Below are positions 1 to 7,218 of a stretch of DNA of 7,311 bases, one piece after another (the first letter of the stretch is position 1; the number at the start of each line of letters is the position of its first letter). The notes beneath the pieces are model-generated. The model worked only from the letters and a program-made list of their open reading frames with translations. It did no database searches and was not told where the DNA came from. The stretch covers positions 1 to 7,311 of the forward strand of contig BTQP01000102.1 of NCBI GenBank assembly GCA_036985935.1, written 5' to 3'. This stretch comes from JAMBLL01 sp036985935 (GTDB taxonomy: Bacteria > Actinomycetota > Acidimicrobiia > Spongiisociales > UBA5794). A program made the position numbers and the translations under genes.

Positions 1-1479
1 TTCTTCGGGAGGCTCGTCCTCGAGATCCAGGAGTTCTTCGTCGGCGACTGCCTCCTCCGGAACGTGCTCTTCATCTTGTGCATCATCGACGTTCGGCTCG
101 GGTGCATCTGAGAAAGCGATCGTTTCGTCTGGTTCATCTATCTCGGGTGGGTACACGTCCTCCTCGACGGTTTCGTCGTTGGTCGCGTCGTCGCCCTCGA
201 TTTGGCCGCCAACAGCACCACCAACCTGCTCAACGACAGGAACCCGGCCCGGAGCGAGTGGGGCATCCCATTCGAGCGGCTGCTGAGGGTCTGCGATCAA
301 ACTCTGAGGAAGCAGCGGCGGCGGAATCGGGTCTCCGCGGCGCGCAGCGAACGCTCCGAGAACCCAGCCGCCCGTTCCCCAAACCACACCCAGCAGATAG
401 ATCAGTCCGCCCACCACAGGCACAATCCAGATGCCGAGGCGCCACAATACGGCACCCATCACGAATGCACCGAACAGGCCTCCACGCCGTACCAGGACGC
501 GGTTCCCGAGTGCGGTGACCGCGGGCACAGACCCAACAACGAAAAGGGCCGCACCGATCAAGACCCCGATCGCTGCGAGCGGCAAACCAACGAGCGTTAT
601 GGCGAGGACAGCGACCAAGATCGGGAGTACCAGCACCGTGAGCACGCCAACCAGGAGCGACTTGATCGGTCTCGTGAGCACCGCACCCACAGCACGTGAG
701 CTCGTGCCCCGCAAGGCCCACAGAACCACGAGACCAGCGACCAGGAACCCGAAAAACCCGACGACATTCGCGAGAGCAAGCATGATCCCGTATACGAAGT
801 TGCTTTGTGACGGAAGACGCGTCAACGTCCCACCGATCACGGCTTCGCTGTCGACATCCGCTTCGACCGGCGATCGGTACAGGACGTCCTTGTCGATTTC
901 AGCGCCTGGACCGAACTCGAGTTTCTGGGTCGCGACATCGAGATCGCCACCGACCGAGCCATCTACGACAAGGCGCAGCGTTCGGCCTCTCACGTCCCGC
1001 CCGACCGATCCCTCGATGCGCGCAGTCCCACCAAACAGCAGCGCATCGCGCGTGACAGATCCGAAATCCTCAACGACGATCGAGGCACCGCTGACGAACA
1101 GGTCACCGCCAACTTGTCCGCGAACGGTGACGTTGACGGCCGATCCGCGTAACGATCCGTCGATGCGACCTGTCGGTTCCACAACAACCGATCCGGTCGA
1201 AAACACCGTTACCGAACCTGTGACTCGGCCGGTGATCGTCAGGCTGCCGGTGAATATCGTCAGGTCACCATCGATCACACCATCGACCTTGCCGGAAACC
1301 GAAGTGACGTACACGTCCTCGCTCAGGGGCTGCTGCTCGCTCACGATGAAGATGTCGGTCGTCACCAAAGATGCGAGCGTCGAAAGTGATGGAAGCGCAA
1401 CGACCAGCACCGCGATGAAGCCCACCGCGAAATGTCTCGCAGTTTTGCGGTTTTGAGTTCTAGATGGGGAATGCGTCAC
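1..1479 (-). CDS. Signal-peptide-bearing bactofilin-like (DUF583-type) beta-helix membrane protein with acidic C-terminal tail, C-terminus off the window
   Basis: An open frame of 493 codons runs from a GTG at 1479 to the window edge without a stop, so the C-terminus is missing. Residues 1-18 are basic (R7, R11, K12, R15, H16), and 19-38 are a hydrophobic signal peptide or anchor. Residues about 60-220 consist of G-D/S-L/V turns recurring every 17-20 residues (D72, S89, S109, D126, D145, D162, D179, D198, T218). This is the pattern of a right-handed beta-helix as in bactofilins (polymer-forming cytoskeletal family). About five membrane segments follow (roughly 228-256, 274-297, 299-325, 334-353, 354-378), separated by Arg/Lys-containing loops. 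Residues 428-493 hold 31 Asp/Glu and no Lys/Arg. The gene overlaps nuoN by 20 bp, so it is probably co-transcribed. A later in-frame GTG at 1425 would remove the basic N-region and lacks a ribosome site. The family assignment is by repeat pattern only. The role is unknown: an envelope scaffold or surface polymer are possibilities, and nothing ties it mechanistically to complex I. Confidence 0.8.
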   Translation of the reverse strand, partial: MTHSPSRTQNRKTARHFAVGFIAVLVVALPSLSTLASLVTTDIFIVSEQQPLSEDVYVTSVSGKVDGVIDGDLTIFTGSLTITGRVTGSVTVFSTGSVVVEPTGRIDGSLRGSAVNVTVRGQVGGDLFVSGASIVVEDFGSVTRDALLFGGTARIEGSVGRDVRGRTLRLVVDGSVGGDLDVATQKLEFGPGAEIDKDVLYRSPVEADVDSEAVIGGTLTRLPSQSNFVYGIMLALANVVGFFGFLVAGLVVLWALRGTSSRAVGAVLTRPIKSLLVGVLTVLVLPILVAVLAITLVGLPLAAIGVLIGAALFVVGSVPAVTALGNRVLVRRGGLFGAFVMGAVLWRLGIWIVPVVGGLIYLLGVVWGTGGWVLGAFAARRGDPIPPPLLPQSLIADPQQPLEWDAPLAPGRVPVVEQVGGAVGGQIEGDDATNDETVEEDVYPPEIDEPDETIAFSDAPEPNVDDAQDEEHVPEEAVADEELLDLEDEPPEE

Positions 1480-2938
1480 GTACCACGTCCATGAGGATCC
1501 ATGGCACGATACCGAAGACAACGGTGACAGTCGCGCCGATCACGACGGCGAACCTGGCCGACAGAGTCGGTTCGATCGCGGAGGAGTTCTCTTCCTCGCT
1601 CGAAAAGATGGCAGCCACGACCTTCAGATAGAAGGCGAATCCGATCACCGTCGTCAACGTTGCCACGACAACGAGCCATATGTATCCGACCTCCCCCGCG
1701 GCGACGAACGCGAGGATCTTCCCGACGAACCCGGCGAAGAACGGCATCCCTGCCATGCCGAACATCAAGATCGCCAGTAACCAACCGATCTCCGGAGATC
1801 GATGCGCAAGCCCGCGCATCGCTGCGATCGGTGAAGATGTCGACCCAGGGCCCGACACGGTCGAGATCACCGCAAACGTACCGACGATCATGAACGGATA
1901 GGTAGCGAGGTAGAACCACATGGCTGGCATACCATCGATACCAGCAAGCAAAGTGAGCAACAGGTATCCCGAATGCGCGACACCCGAGTACGCCACGAGA
2001 CGTTTCATGTCGGTCTGTACGAGCGCCATCGTCGTTCCAACCAGCATGGAGAGTGCGGCAATGACCGCAACGATCGGTCCCCACGTATCGATCTGCGAGA
2101 TCAACCCGCCGACGAAAATGCGCCCGAGTGCCGCAAAACCTGCAACCTTGACTCCTGCCGCCATCAATCCGACAGCCCCGCTCGGGGCACCCTGGTACAC
2201 GTCGGGCGCCCATTGATGAAACGGGGCCGCAGAGATCTTGAACAGAAGGCCGACCAGCATCAGCGCCATTCCCACAAGGAGGATCCCGGGTTTCGTCACA
2301 ACTGTTGTTGAGAAGAAGTCTCGAATCGAGTTCGCACCGTAGAGGGTCAAAGAACCAGTGGCAGCGAACGTGAGGGCAACTCCGTAGAGAAACAACGCTG
2401 AGGCGAGGCTGCCGAGAAGGAAATACTTGAGCGCGGCCTCGTCAGATCGGGTATCTCCCCTGACGAATCCCGCGAGTATGTAAAAGCTGATCGAGGCCGT
2501 TTCGAGACCGACGAATATGACCACGAGGTTCGGTGATGCCGCCATCATGTGCAGGCCGGAAAATGCAAGAAGAGACAACGCTACGAATTCGGCGGACCGC
2601 TTCCCCACCTTCGAAACAAGGTCCCAGGAGCCCAACATGGCTGTGAACCCGACGAGACCGAGAACTATCGCAGCGAAGGCCGAGAACCCGTCCATGACCA
2701 CCATCGGTGACTTGAAGATCTCCAGACCCTGGGCAGAAAAGAACAACCCGCCATCGCCGTTGGCGACGTCCCTCCACTGGAGGAATCCTGAGAACGCCGC
2801 GAGGAGAAAGGATCCGCCAGCAATAGGTGCCCACACTTTGCGATCCTGCCCGAACACGACAGCGACGAGCAGAACGAGAAGTGCCCCAACGACGAGGATG
2901 ACTTCGAAAGCTACCGACAGGAATGAAGCGTTTCCCAT
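1460..2938 (-). CDS. nuoN: NADH-quinone oxidoreductase subunit N (antiporter-like membrane subunit)
   Basis: This is a 492-residue polytopic protein with about 14 hydrophobic segments, a usual length for NuoN/ND2. It is one of three Mrp-antiporter-like subunits that form proton half-channels in the complex I membrane arm. The expected residues are visible: Glu146 in GLETASISFYIL (the TM5 glutamate), Lys234 in the discontinuous helix motif LFKISAAPFHQWAPDVYQG, Lys264 in AAGVKVAGF, His322 in YSGVAHSGY, and Lys407 in FVGKILAF. The PFHQWAPDVYQGAP signature separates NuoN from NuoL and NuoM. The ATG at 2938 shares a base with the nuoM stop in a TGATG overlap, and a GGTGAGG ribosome site lies just upstream inside nuoM, so translation is probably coupled. 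The stop is TAG at 1460-1462. The next gene starts inside the final codons of nuoN. Nothing appears missing or broken. Confidence 0.97.
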   Translation of the reverse strand: MGNASFLSVAFEVILVVGALLVLLVAVVFGQDRKVWAPIAGGSFLLAAFSGFLQWRDVANGDGGLFFSAQGLEIFKSPMVVMDGFSAFAAIVLGLVGFTAMLGSWDLVSKVGKRSAEFVALSLLAFSGLHMMAASPNLVVIFVGLETASISFYILAGFVRGDTRSDEAALKYFLLGSLASALFLYGVALTFAATGSLTLYGANSIRDFFSTTVVTKPGILLVGMALMLVGLLFKISAAPFHQWAPDVYQGAPSGAVGLMAAGVKVAGFAALGRIFVGGLISQIDTWGPIVAVIAALSMLVGTTMALVQTDMKRLVAYSGVAHSGYLLLTLLAGIDGMPAMWFYLATYPFMIVGTFAVISTVSGPGSTSSPIAAMRGLAHRSPEIGWLLAILMFGMAGMPFFAGFVGKILAFVAAGEVGYIWLVVVATLTTVIGFAFYLKVVAAIFSSEEENSSAIEPTLSARFAVVIGATVTVVFGIVPWILMDVVRDAFPI

Positions 2939-4509
2939 CAGCCCTCACCGCCTTCGCGTTCTTCGATCTCGATCTCGCCGTACTCGACCTCGACGATGTC
3001 TGAGGAACGACCGTTGTCGGGGACTTCGTAGTCCGTCACGGCCTCAACTCGATCGAGTATCAACTCCACGGATGGTTCGATCCGTTCCAGCACCGGTTTC
3101 GGGTAGACACCTAATCCGACGATGAGCACGACGAGTGGCAACAAGATCGCGATCTCCCGAAAGTTCAAGTCCCTCAAACCTTCGAGCTTCGCATTCGTCG
3201 GACCCGTGAACACTCGTTCGTATGCCCACAGAAGGTAGATGGCGGCCAATATCACGCCGGTTGCCGCGATGACCGTAAGGACGGGGAGCGAAAGGTAGGA
3301 ACCGATGAGGATGGTGAACTCTCCGATGAAACCCGAAAGCCCCGGCAGACCCGCCGACGCAAACGCCGAGAACAGGAAGATTCCAGCGAAAACAGGCATC
3401 ACTTTCGCGAGACCGCCGTAGTCGGAGATCAGGCGTGTGTGTGTCCGCTCGTACACCATTCCCACAAGGAGGAAGAGTGCGCCGGTGGTCAGACCGTGGC
3501 TGATCATCTGGAAGATCGATCCCTGAAGTGCCTGGCTTGTGAGAGCGAAGATACCGAGGACGACGAATCCCATGTGTGACACGGATGAGTACGCGATGAG
3601 TCGCTTGATGTCGGGCTGCATGATCGCGACGGCCGCTCCGTAGACGATCCCTATGACACCGAGAAGTGCCATCCAGAAGCCGAAGTCAACGGTGATCTCC
3701 GGGAAAAGCGTGACGTTGAACCGCAGCAGGCCGTAGGTGCCCATCTTGAGAAGGATGCCGGCAAGAAGCACCGATCCAGCCGTGGGCGCCTCAGTGTGAG
3801 CATCGGGCAACCACGTGTGGAAGGGAAACAACGGCACCTTGATTGCAAACGCTATCGCGAATCCGAGGAACACGAGGATCTGAGTCGTTCGGCTGAAATC
3901 GAGATTGAGCATGTCACGGAAATCGAACGATGCGAGGACCCCGCCCTGATCCCCCGCCGCAAGACCGAGAACGATGATCGACGCAAAGAGAAACGCCGAA
4001 CCTGCTGCGGTGAAGAGAACGAACTTCATCGATGCGTAGGCCCTGTTCTCAGATCCCCACATCGCAATGAGCATGTACATCGGGATGAGAACGACCTCGA
4101 AGAATGCGAAGAAAAGAAGCAGGTCCAACGCAACGAATACGCCGAGGACGCCCGTTTCAAGCACCAGGATCAGAATCATGTAGGTCTTGACCCTGTCCGT
4201 CACCGAGCGGGACGCGGCAACGGCTATGGGAAACAGGACAGCCGTGAGAACGATCATGAACAGTGACACACCGTCAACAGCCACCAGCCATCCAAATCCG
4301 ATCGCGTCGCTGAACACGATGTCTTCGGCGAACTGGAAACCGGGGTCTCCAACCGTGAACGTCCACAGGATGTAACCGGCGACGGCGAGCGGCAAGGTTG
4401 AGGCGATGACGGCGATCGGATACACGATCTCCGTTCGAGACTTCGGCAGGATCGCGATCGTCAGCGCACCGATCAACGGGAGCGCAAGCAGAATCGTGAG
4501 CACGGGCAT
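2938..4509 (-). CDS. nuoM: NADH-quinone oxidoreductase subunit M (antiporter-like membrane subunit)
   Basis: This is a 523-residue protein with about 14 membrane segments, the ND4-type proton-channel subunit lying between NuoL and NuoN. Conserved channel residues are Glu138 in FFEVVLIPMYMLI, Lys224 in IKVPLFPFHTWLPDAHTEAP, Lys255 in LLKMGTYG, His312 in YSSVSHMGF, His338 in MISHGL, and Glu397 in SGFIGEF. The last position is Glu where NuoL and NuoN have Lys, which is diagnostic for NuoM. The frame stays open to an ATG at 4698, but the start is placed at the ATG at 4509. The protein then begins MPVLTILLALPLIGAL, the first membrane helix, and the ATG forms a TGATG overlap with the nuoL stop behind a GGGGGCGGA purine-rich site. 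The Arg-rich extension upstream is nuoL read in another frame. After the last helix there is an acidic tail (residues 494-523, nine Glu and two Asp) that is longer than usual. Confidence 0.97.
   Translation of the reverse strand: MPVLTILLALPLIGALTIAILPKSRTEIVYPIAVIASTLPLAVAGYILWTFTVGDPGFQFAEDIVFSDAIGFGWLVAVDGVSLFMIVLTAVLFPIAVAASRSVTDRVKTYMILILVLETGVLGVFVALDLLLFFAFFEVVLIPMYMLIAMWGSENRAYASMKFVLFTAAGSAFLFASIIVLGLAAGDQGGVLASFDFRDMLNLDFSRTTQILVFLGFAIAFAIKVPLFPFHTWLPDAHTEAPTAGSVLLAGILLKMGTYGLLRFNVTLFPEITVDFGFWMALLGVIGIVYGAAVAIMQPDIKRLIAYSSVSHMGFVVLGIFALTSQALQGSIFQMISHGLTTGALFLLVGMVYERTHTRLISDYGGLAKVMPVFAGIFLFSAFASAGLPGLSGFIGEFTILIGSYLSLPVLTVIAATGVILAAIYLLWAYERVFTGPTNAKLEGLRDLNFREIAILLPLVVLIVGLGVYPKPVLERIEPSVELILDRVEAVTDYEVPDNGRSSDIVEVEYGEIEIEEREGGEG
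2943..2949 (-). promoter_or_regulatory. Ribosome-binding site of nuoN
   Basis: GGTGAGG lies 4 bp before the nuoN ATG at 2938, within the Gly/Glu-rich final codons of nuoM. Those codons therefore both encode the acidic tail and form the initiation signal for the next gene. Confidence 0.6.
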
Positions 4510-6383
4510 CAGAATCCGCCCCCGAACACGACGAGGGCAACGATGAGAAGGACGCCTGCGACAGCGATACCGCCTGCGTAACTCCGAACCTGGCCGGACT
4601 GAAGCGTCTTGAGTCCTTCGCCCGCTGACCGCACCCCTCCGGCGATTCCGTGGCTCACCCCATCGATTCCCTTTGGATCTGCGGTGTCTGAGAACCACTG
4701 CGACATCGTTCTTCCAGGGGCCACGATGTACTTGCCGTAGAAGTCATCGACACCAAATCCGTCGAGGCCACGCCGCCAGAAACTGCTGTCTTCCGCAGGG
4801 AGCTCATCACCAGCGTATGTACGCCAGGACCAGATGATTCCTCCGATCGCGACGAGCATCGTGAACGCTGCGAGTGTGATCAGGAGGCTCAGGGACAAGG
4901 TCTCAGACTCACCGATGAGGGCAAACGACGGTGCGAGGAAGTGCTCGAATGCCAGCCTCGCGGGAGTATTGAATGCTCCGAAGACGGTCGCCGCAAGGGC
5001 GAGCACAACAAGAGGTGCCGTCATGGTCCACGAAGATTCTTTCGGATTCACGTCGGCATCCCACCTGGGTTCGCCATAGAACGTCAATACATACAGTCGC
5101 GTCATATAGAAGGCTGTCAGCAACGCGGCGACGATCCCCACGAACCAGAGAATCAGCCATAATCCGCCGCGTTGAAAGACTGCGGCAAGAACCTCATCCT
5201 TGGACCAGAAACCAGAGAACGGGAAGATTCCGGAGATCGCCAGCCATCCGACGGTCATCGTTACGAACGTGATGGGCATGAACTTGCGTAGACCACCCAT
5301 CTTTCGCATGTCCTGTTGGTTCGCCATTCCGTGGATGACAGACCCTGCCCCTAGGAAGAGCAGCGCCTTGAAGAATGCGTGCGTGGTCAGGTGGAACACA
5401 CCTGCCGTGTAGGCACCGACACCTATACCCATCACCATGTATCCAAGTTGGCTGATCGTCGAGTAGGCGAGAACCTTCTTGATGTCCATCTGGGTCACGG
5501 CAATGACGGCCGCCAGCAGTGCCGTTGCTCCACCGACCGTGGCAACGACCGCACCGGACACGGGAGCCAGCTCGAACAACACGGCCGAACGCGCCATCAT
5601 GAACACCCCGGCCGTGACCATGGTTGCCGCGTGGATCAGAGCCGAAACCGGTGTGGGACCCTCCATTGCATCTGGTAGCCAGATGTACAGCGGTATCTGG
5701 GCCGACTTGCCGGTCGCACCGAGGAAGAGCAACAAGGTAATCGCTGTTGCCGTACCAACGGTGAGTACCGAAGGAGCCGAAACGAAGATGACGCCGAAGT
5801 CGAACGTTCCGAACGAAGCGAAGATGATCATCAAAGCGACGAGGAACCCCCAGTCCCCGATCCGGTTCACCACGAAGGCCTTTTTGCCAGCAGCAGCAGC
5901 AGATGGCTTCGTGAACCAGAACGAGATGAGCAGGTACGAAGAAAGACCGACAAGCTCCCATCCGATGAACATCACCGCGTAGTTCGAGGCGAGAACAAGA
6001 ATCAGCATCGAAGCGATGAACAGGTTGAGGTAGGCGAAGAACCTCGCATAACGCTCGTCCCCGTGCATGTAACCGATCGAGTACAGGTGGATCAGCGCAC
6101 CAACGCCGGTGACGATCATCGTCAGTAGAGCGGACAGCGGATCCCAGAGGATCGCGACATCGGCACCGACTATTGGAATCCAGGAGAACAGATAGATCGT
6201 TTCGGGTACGGCGGATCCGGTGAGGAATCCGATCGTCGGACCGAGCGCAATGGCCCACGGGATCACAACCAGGCCGAACGCGATCCAACCGGCGATCGGT
6301 TCCCCGATCTTCTTGCCGAACAGGACGTTCACCAGGGCGCCGGCGAGCGGGAGTGCGACGAGCAACCACAACAGTTCGGTCAT
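4509..6383 (-). CDS. nuoL: NADH-quinone oxidoreductase subunit L (distal antiporter-like membrane subunit)
   Basis: This is a 624-residue protein, the usual length for NuoL/ND5, the distal proton-pumping subunit. Its long amphipathic lateral helix lies along NuoM and NuoN. Visible motifs are Glu143 in FIGWELVGLSSYLL, Lys226 in GATGKSAQIPLYIWLPDAMEG, His251 in SALIHAATMV, His335 and Lys339 in THAFFKALLF, and Lys395-Asp396 in FWSKDEVL. These match the essential E. coli NuoL positions (E144, K229, H254, H338, K342, K399/D400). Residues about 535-597 form the lateral helix region, and 601-620 the final membrane anchor. The gene starts 2 bp after the nuoK stop, with a GAAGGGA ribosome site 5 bp before the ATG. 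It ends in a one-base overlap with nuoM. The complete C-terminal arm argues against it being a shortened antiporter subunit of the Mrp or hydrogenase type. Confidence 0.98.
   Translation of the reverse strand: MTELLWLLVALPLAGALVNVLFGKKIGEPIAGWIAFGLVVIPWAIALGPTIGFLTGSAVPETIYLFSWIPIVGADVAILWDPLSALLTMIVTGVGALIHLYSIGYMHGDERYARFFAYLNLFIASMLILVLASNYAVMFIGWELVGLSSYLLISFWFTKPSAAAAGKKAFVVNRIGDWGFLVALMIIFASFGTFDFGVIFVSAPSVLTVGTATAITLLLFLGATGKSAQIPLYIWLPDAMEGPTPVSALIHAATMVTAGVFMMARSAVLFELAPVSGAVVATVGGATALLAAVIAVTQMDIKKVLAYSTISQLGYMVMGIGVGAYTAGVFHLTTHAFFKALLFLGAGSVIHGMANQQDMRKMGGLRKFMPITFVTMTVGWLAISGIFPFSGFWSKDEVLAAVFQRGGLWLILWFVGIVAALLTAFYMTRLYVLTFYGEPRWDADVNPKESSWTMTAPLVVLALAATVFGAFNTPARLAFEHFLAPSFALIGESETLSLSLLITLAAFTMLVAIGGIIWSWRTYAGDELPAEDSSFWRRGLDGFGVDDFYGKYIVAPGRTMSQWFSDTADPKGIDGVSHGIAGGVRSAGEGLKTLQSGQVRSYAGGIAVAGVLLIVALVVFGGGF
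4515..4523 (-). promoter_or_regulatory. Ribosome-binding site of nuoM
   Basis: The purine-rich GGGGGCGGA lies 5 bp before the nuoM ATG at 4509, within the last codons of nuoL. With the TGATG overlap it favours this ATG over the in-frame ATG at 4698, which lies deep inside nuoL. Confidence 0.6.
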
Positions 6384-6385
6384 CG

Positions 6386-6691
6386 TTATCCCTTCAGCTC
6401 GGCAAGCTCGTCGATGTTTGCACTCGCCTTGCGTCGGAACACCGCAACGATGATCGCAAGTCCTACGGTCACCTCAGCAGCGGCAACGACCATCACGAAG
6501 AGCGCCGCTACCTGACCCTCGACGAGGCCGAGGTCCTTGCTCACTGCGACGAACGTGAGATTGACCGAATTCAGCATGAGCTCGATCGACATGAACATGA
6601 CAAGTGCGTTTCGCCGGATCAAAACACCACTCACGCCGATCGAGAAGAGGGCCGCGGCGAGCACCAAATACCACGTTGTCGTGATGATCAC
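6386..6691 (-). CDS. nuoK: NADH-quinone oxidoreductase subunit K
   Basis: This is a 101-residue protein with three membrane helices (roughly 6-25, 28-50 and 60-85), the normal size of NuoK/ND4L. It carries the two membrane glutamates required for coupling in the E-channel region: Glu37 in MSIELMLNSVNL and Glu73 in AAAEVTVGLAI, equivalent to E. coli Glu36 and Glu72. A short charged tail (RRK...IDELAELKG) follows the third helix. Translation starts at a GTG at 6691 that overlaps the nuoJ stop in the tetranucleotide GTGA, with a GAGGAGG Shine-Dalgarno sequence 7 bp before it, inside the last codons of nuoJ. The stop is TAA at 6386-6388, and nuoL follows after 2 bp. Confidence 0.97.
   Translation of the reverse strand: MIITTTWYLVLAAALFSIGVSGVLIRRNALVMFMSIELMLNSVNLTFVAVSKDLGLVEGQVAALFVMVVAAAEVTVGLAIIVAVFRRKASANIDELAELKG
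6389..6395 (-). promoter_or_regulatory. Ribosome-binding site of nuoL
   Basis: GAAGGGA lies 5 bp before the nuoL ATG and overlaps the last codons of nuoK, with the nuoK TAA stop between the site and the start. Confidence 0.65.
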
Positions 6692-7218
6692 AGTGTCGCC
6701 TCCTCGTCCGCTACTTCCGTGCCGAAGTAGGCGAGGGCGATCGTACCCACCGCTGCGATGGTGAGAAGCATCACCGTCGAGAGGAACACGACTGTCCAGG
6801 TGCCGAAGAGCTCGTCCGACACCTTCTCGATGGTTCCATTCAGGTCCGGAGTCCCGAAAGCATCACTTCCCGTGACCCACGCTGCGCGTCCTGCGAGAAC
6901 TATCGCCGCAAAGAGTCCGACCGAAACGACCCATGTCATGACCTTCTGTGCCGGTACAGCAGGCCCATATGCATCAGGGTTGTCTACTCCGATGAGCATG
7001 ATGACGAACAGGAACAGTGTCATCACCGCCCCTGCATAGACGATCACCTGAACCGCTGCCACGAAGTGGGCATCGAGAAGCACGTACAGAATCGCGATCG
7101 AGAACATGGCTCCGAGAAGGCCGATGGCGGAGTACACCGGGTTCCTCGCGGACACCATTGCGACCGCACTCGCAAGTGCGACGGTTGCAAAAATGACGAA
7201 GACGATCAGCTCACCCAT
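6688..7218 (-). CDS. nuoJ: NADH-quinone oxidoreductase subunit J
   Basis: This is a 176-residue protein with five membrane helices, the NuoJ/ND6 subunit at the junction between the quinone-proximal part of the arm and the antiporter-like subunits. The signature third helix is present: HFVAAVQVIVYAGAVMTLFL at 51-70, with Tyr61 and Gly63 at the position of the pi-bulge that switches conformation during turnover. Upstream, ARNPVYSAIGLL (24-35) is also typical. The length is close to E. coli NuoJ, and the long C-terminal extension known from mycobacteria and streptomycetes is absent. The ATG at 7218 overlaps the end of the preceding frame by 8 bp and has GGAGAG 7 bp upstream. Its stop lies inside the nuoK start. 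The last residues (EVADEEATL) also encode the ribosome site of nuoK. Confidence 0.97.
   Translation of the reverse strand: MGELIVFVIFATVALASAVAMVSARNPVYSAIGLLGAMFSIAILYVLLDAHFVAAVQVIVYAGAVMTLFLFVIMLIGVDNPDAYGPAVPAQKVMTWVVSVGLFAAIVLAGRAAWVTGSDAFGTPDLNGTIEKVSDELFGTWTVVFLSTVMLLTIAAVGTIALAYFGTEVADEEATL
6699..6705 (-). promoter_or_regulatory. Shine-Dalgarno site of nuoK
   Basis: GAGGAGG lies 7 bp before the GTG of nuoK, inside the last codons of nuoJ. It is the strongest ribosome-binding site in the window. It fixes the GTG at 6691 as the nuoK start, giving a protein of normal length with an intact first helix. Confidence 0.85.

Noticed and set aside
230..721. Minus-strand ATG open frame of 163 codons in another frame
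   Set aside because: It is Cys/Arg/Gly-rich with no recognisable structure, and lies wholly inside the larger minus-strand gene whose frame encodes the membrane helices.
1423..1425. Alternative GTG start for the beta-helix gene after the nuoN stop
   Set aside because: It would avoid overlap with nuoN, but it has no ribosome site and would remove the basic residues that make the N-terminus a convincing signal sequence. It remains a minor possibility.
431..1456. Plus-strand open frame of 341 codons opposite the beta-helix gene
   Set aside because: Its product is a Pro/Thr/Arg/Ser-rich sequence without domains, as expected from the complement of a codon-biased gene. The minus strand in the same interval gives a coherent signal peptide, beta-helix and membrane segments.
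1800..1821. Inverted repeat with an 8-bp stem and 6-base loop
   Set aside because: It lies in the middle of nuoN, has no T-run after it and encodes ordinary NuoN residues. It is probably a chance result of GC-rich coding sequence and not a terminator.
4510..4698. Upstream extension of nuoM to the ATG at 4698
   Set aside because: The 63 extra residues are Arg-rich and read through the nuoL C-terminus in another frame. The ATG at 4509 has a ribosome site and starts directly at the first membrane helix.
5888..5902. Run of five CAG trinucleotides
   Set aside because: It encodes a short Ala run (about residues 162-165) in a variable NuoL loop. This is a simple-sequence run within a conserved gene and nothing more can be supported.
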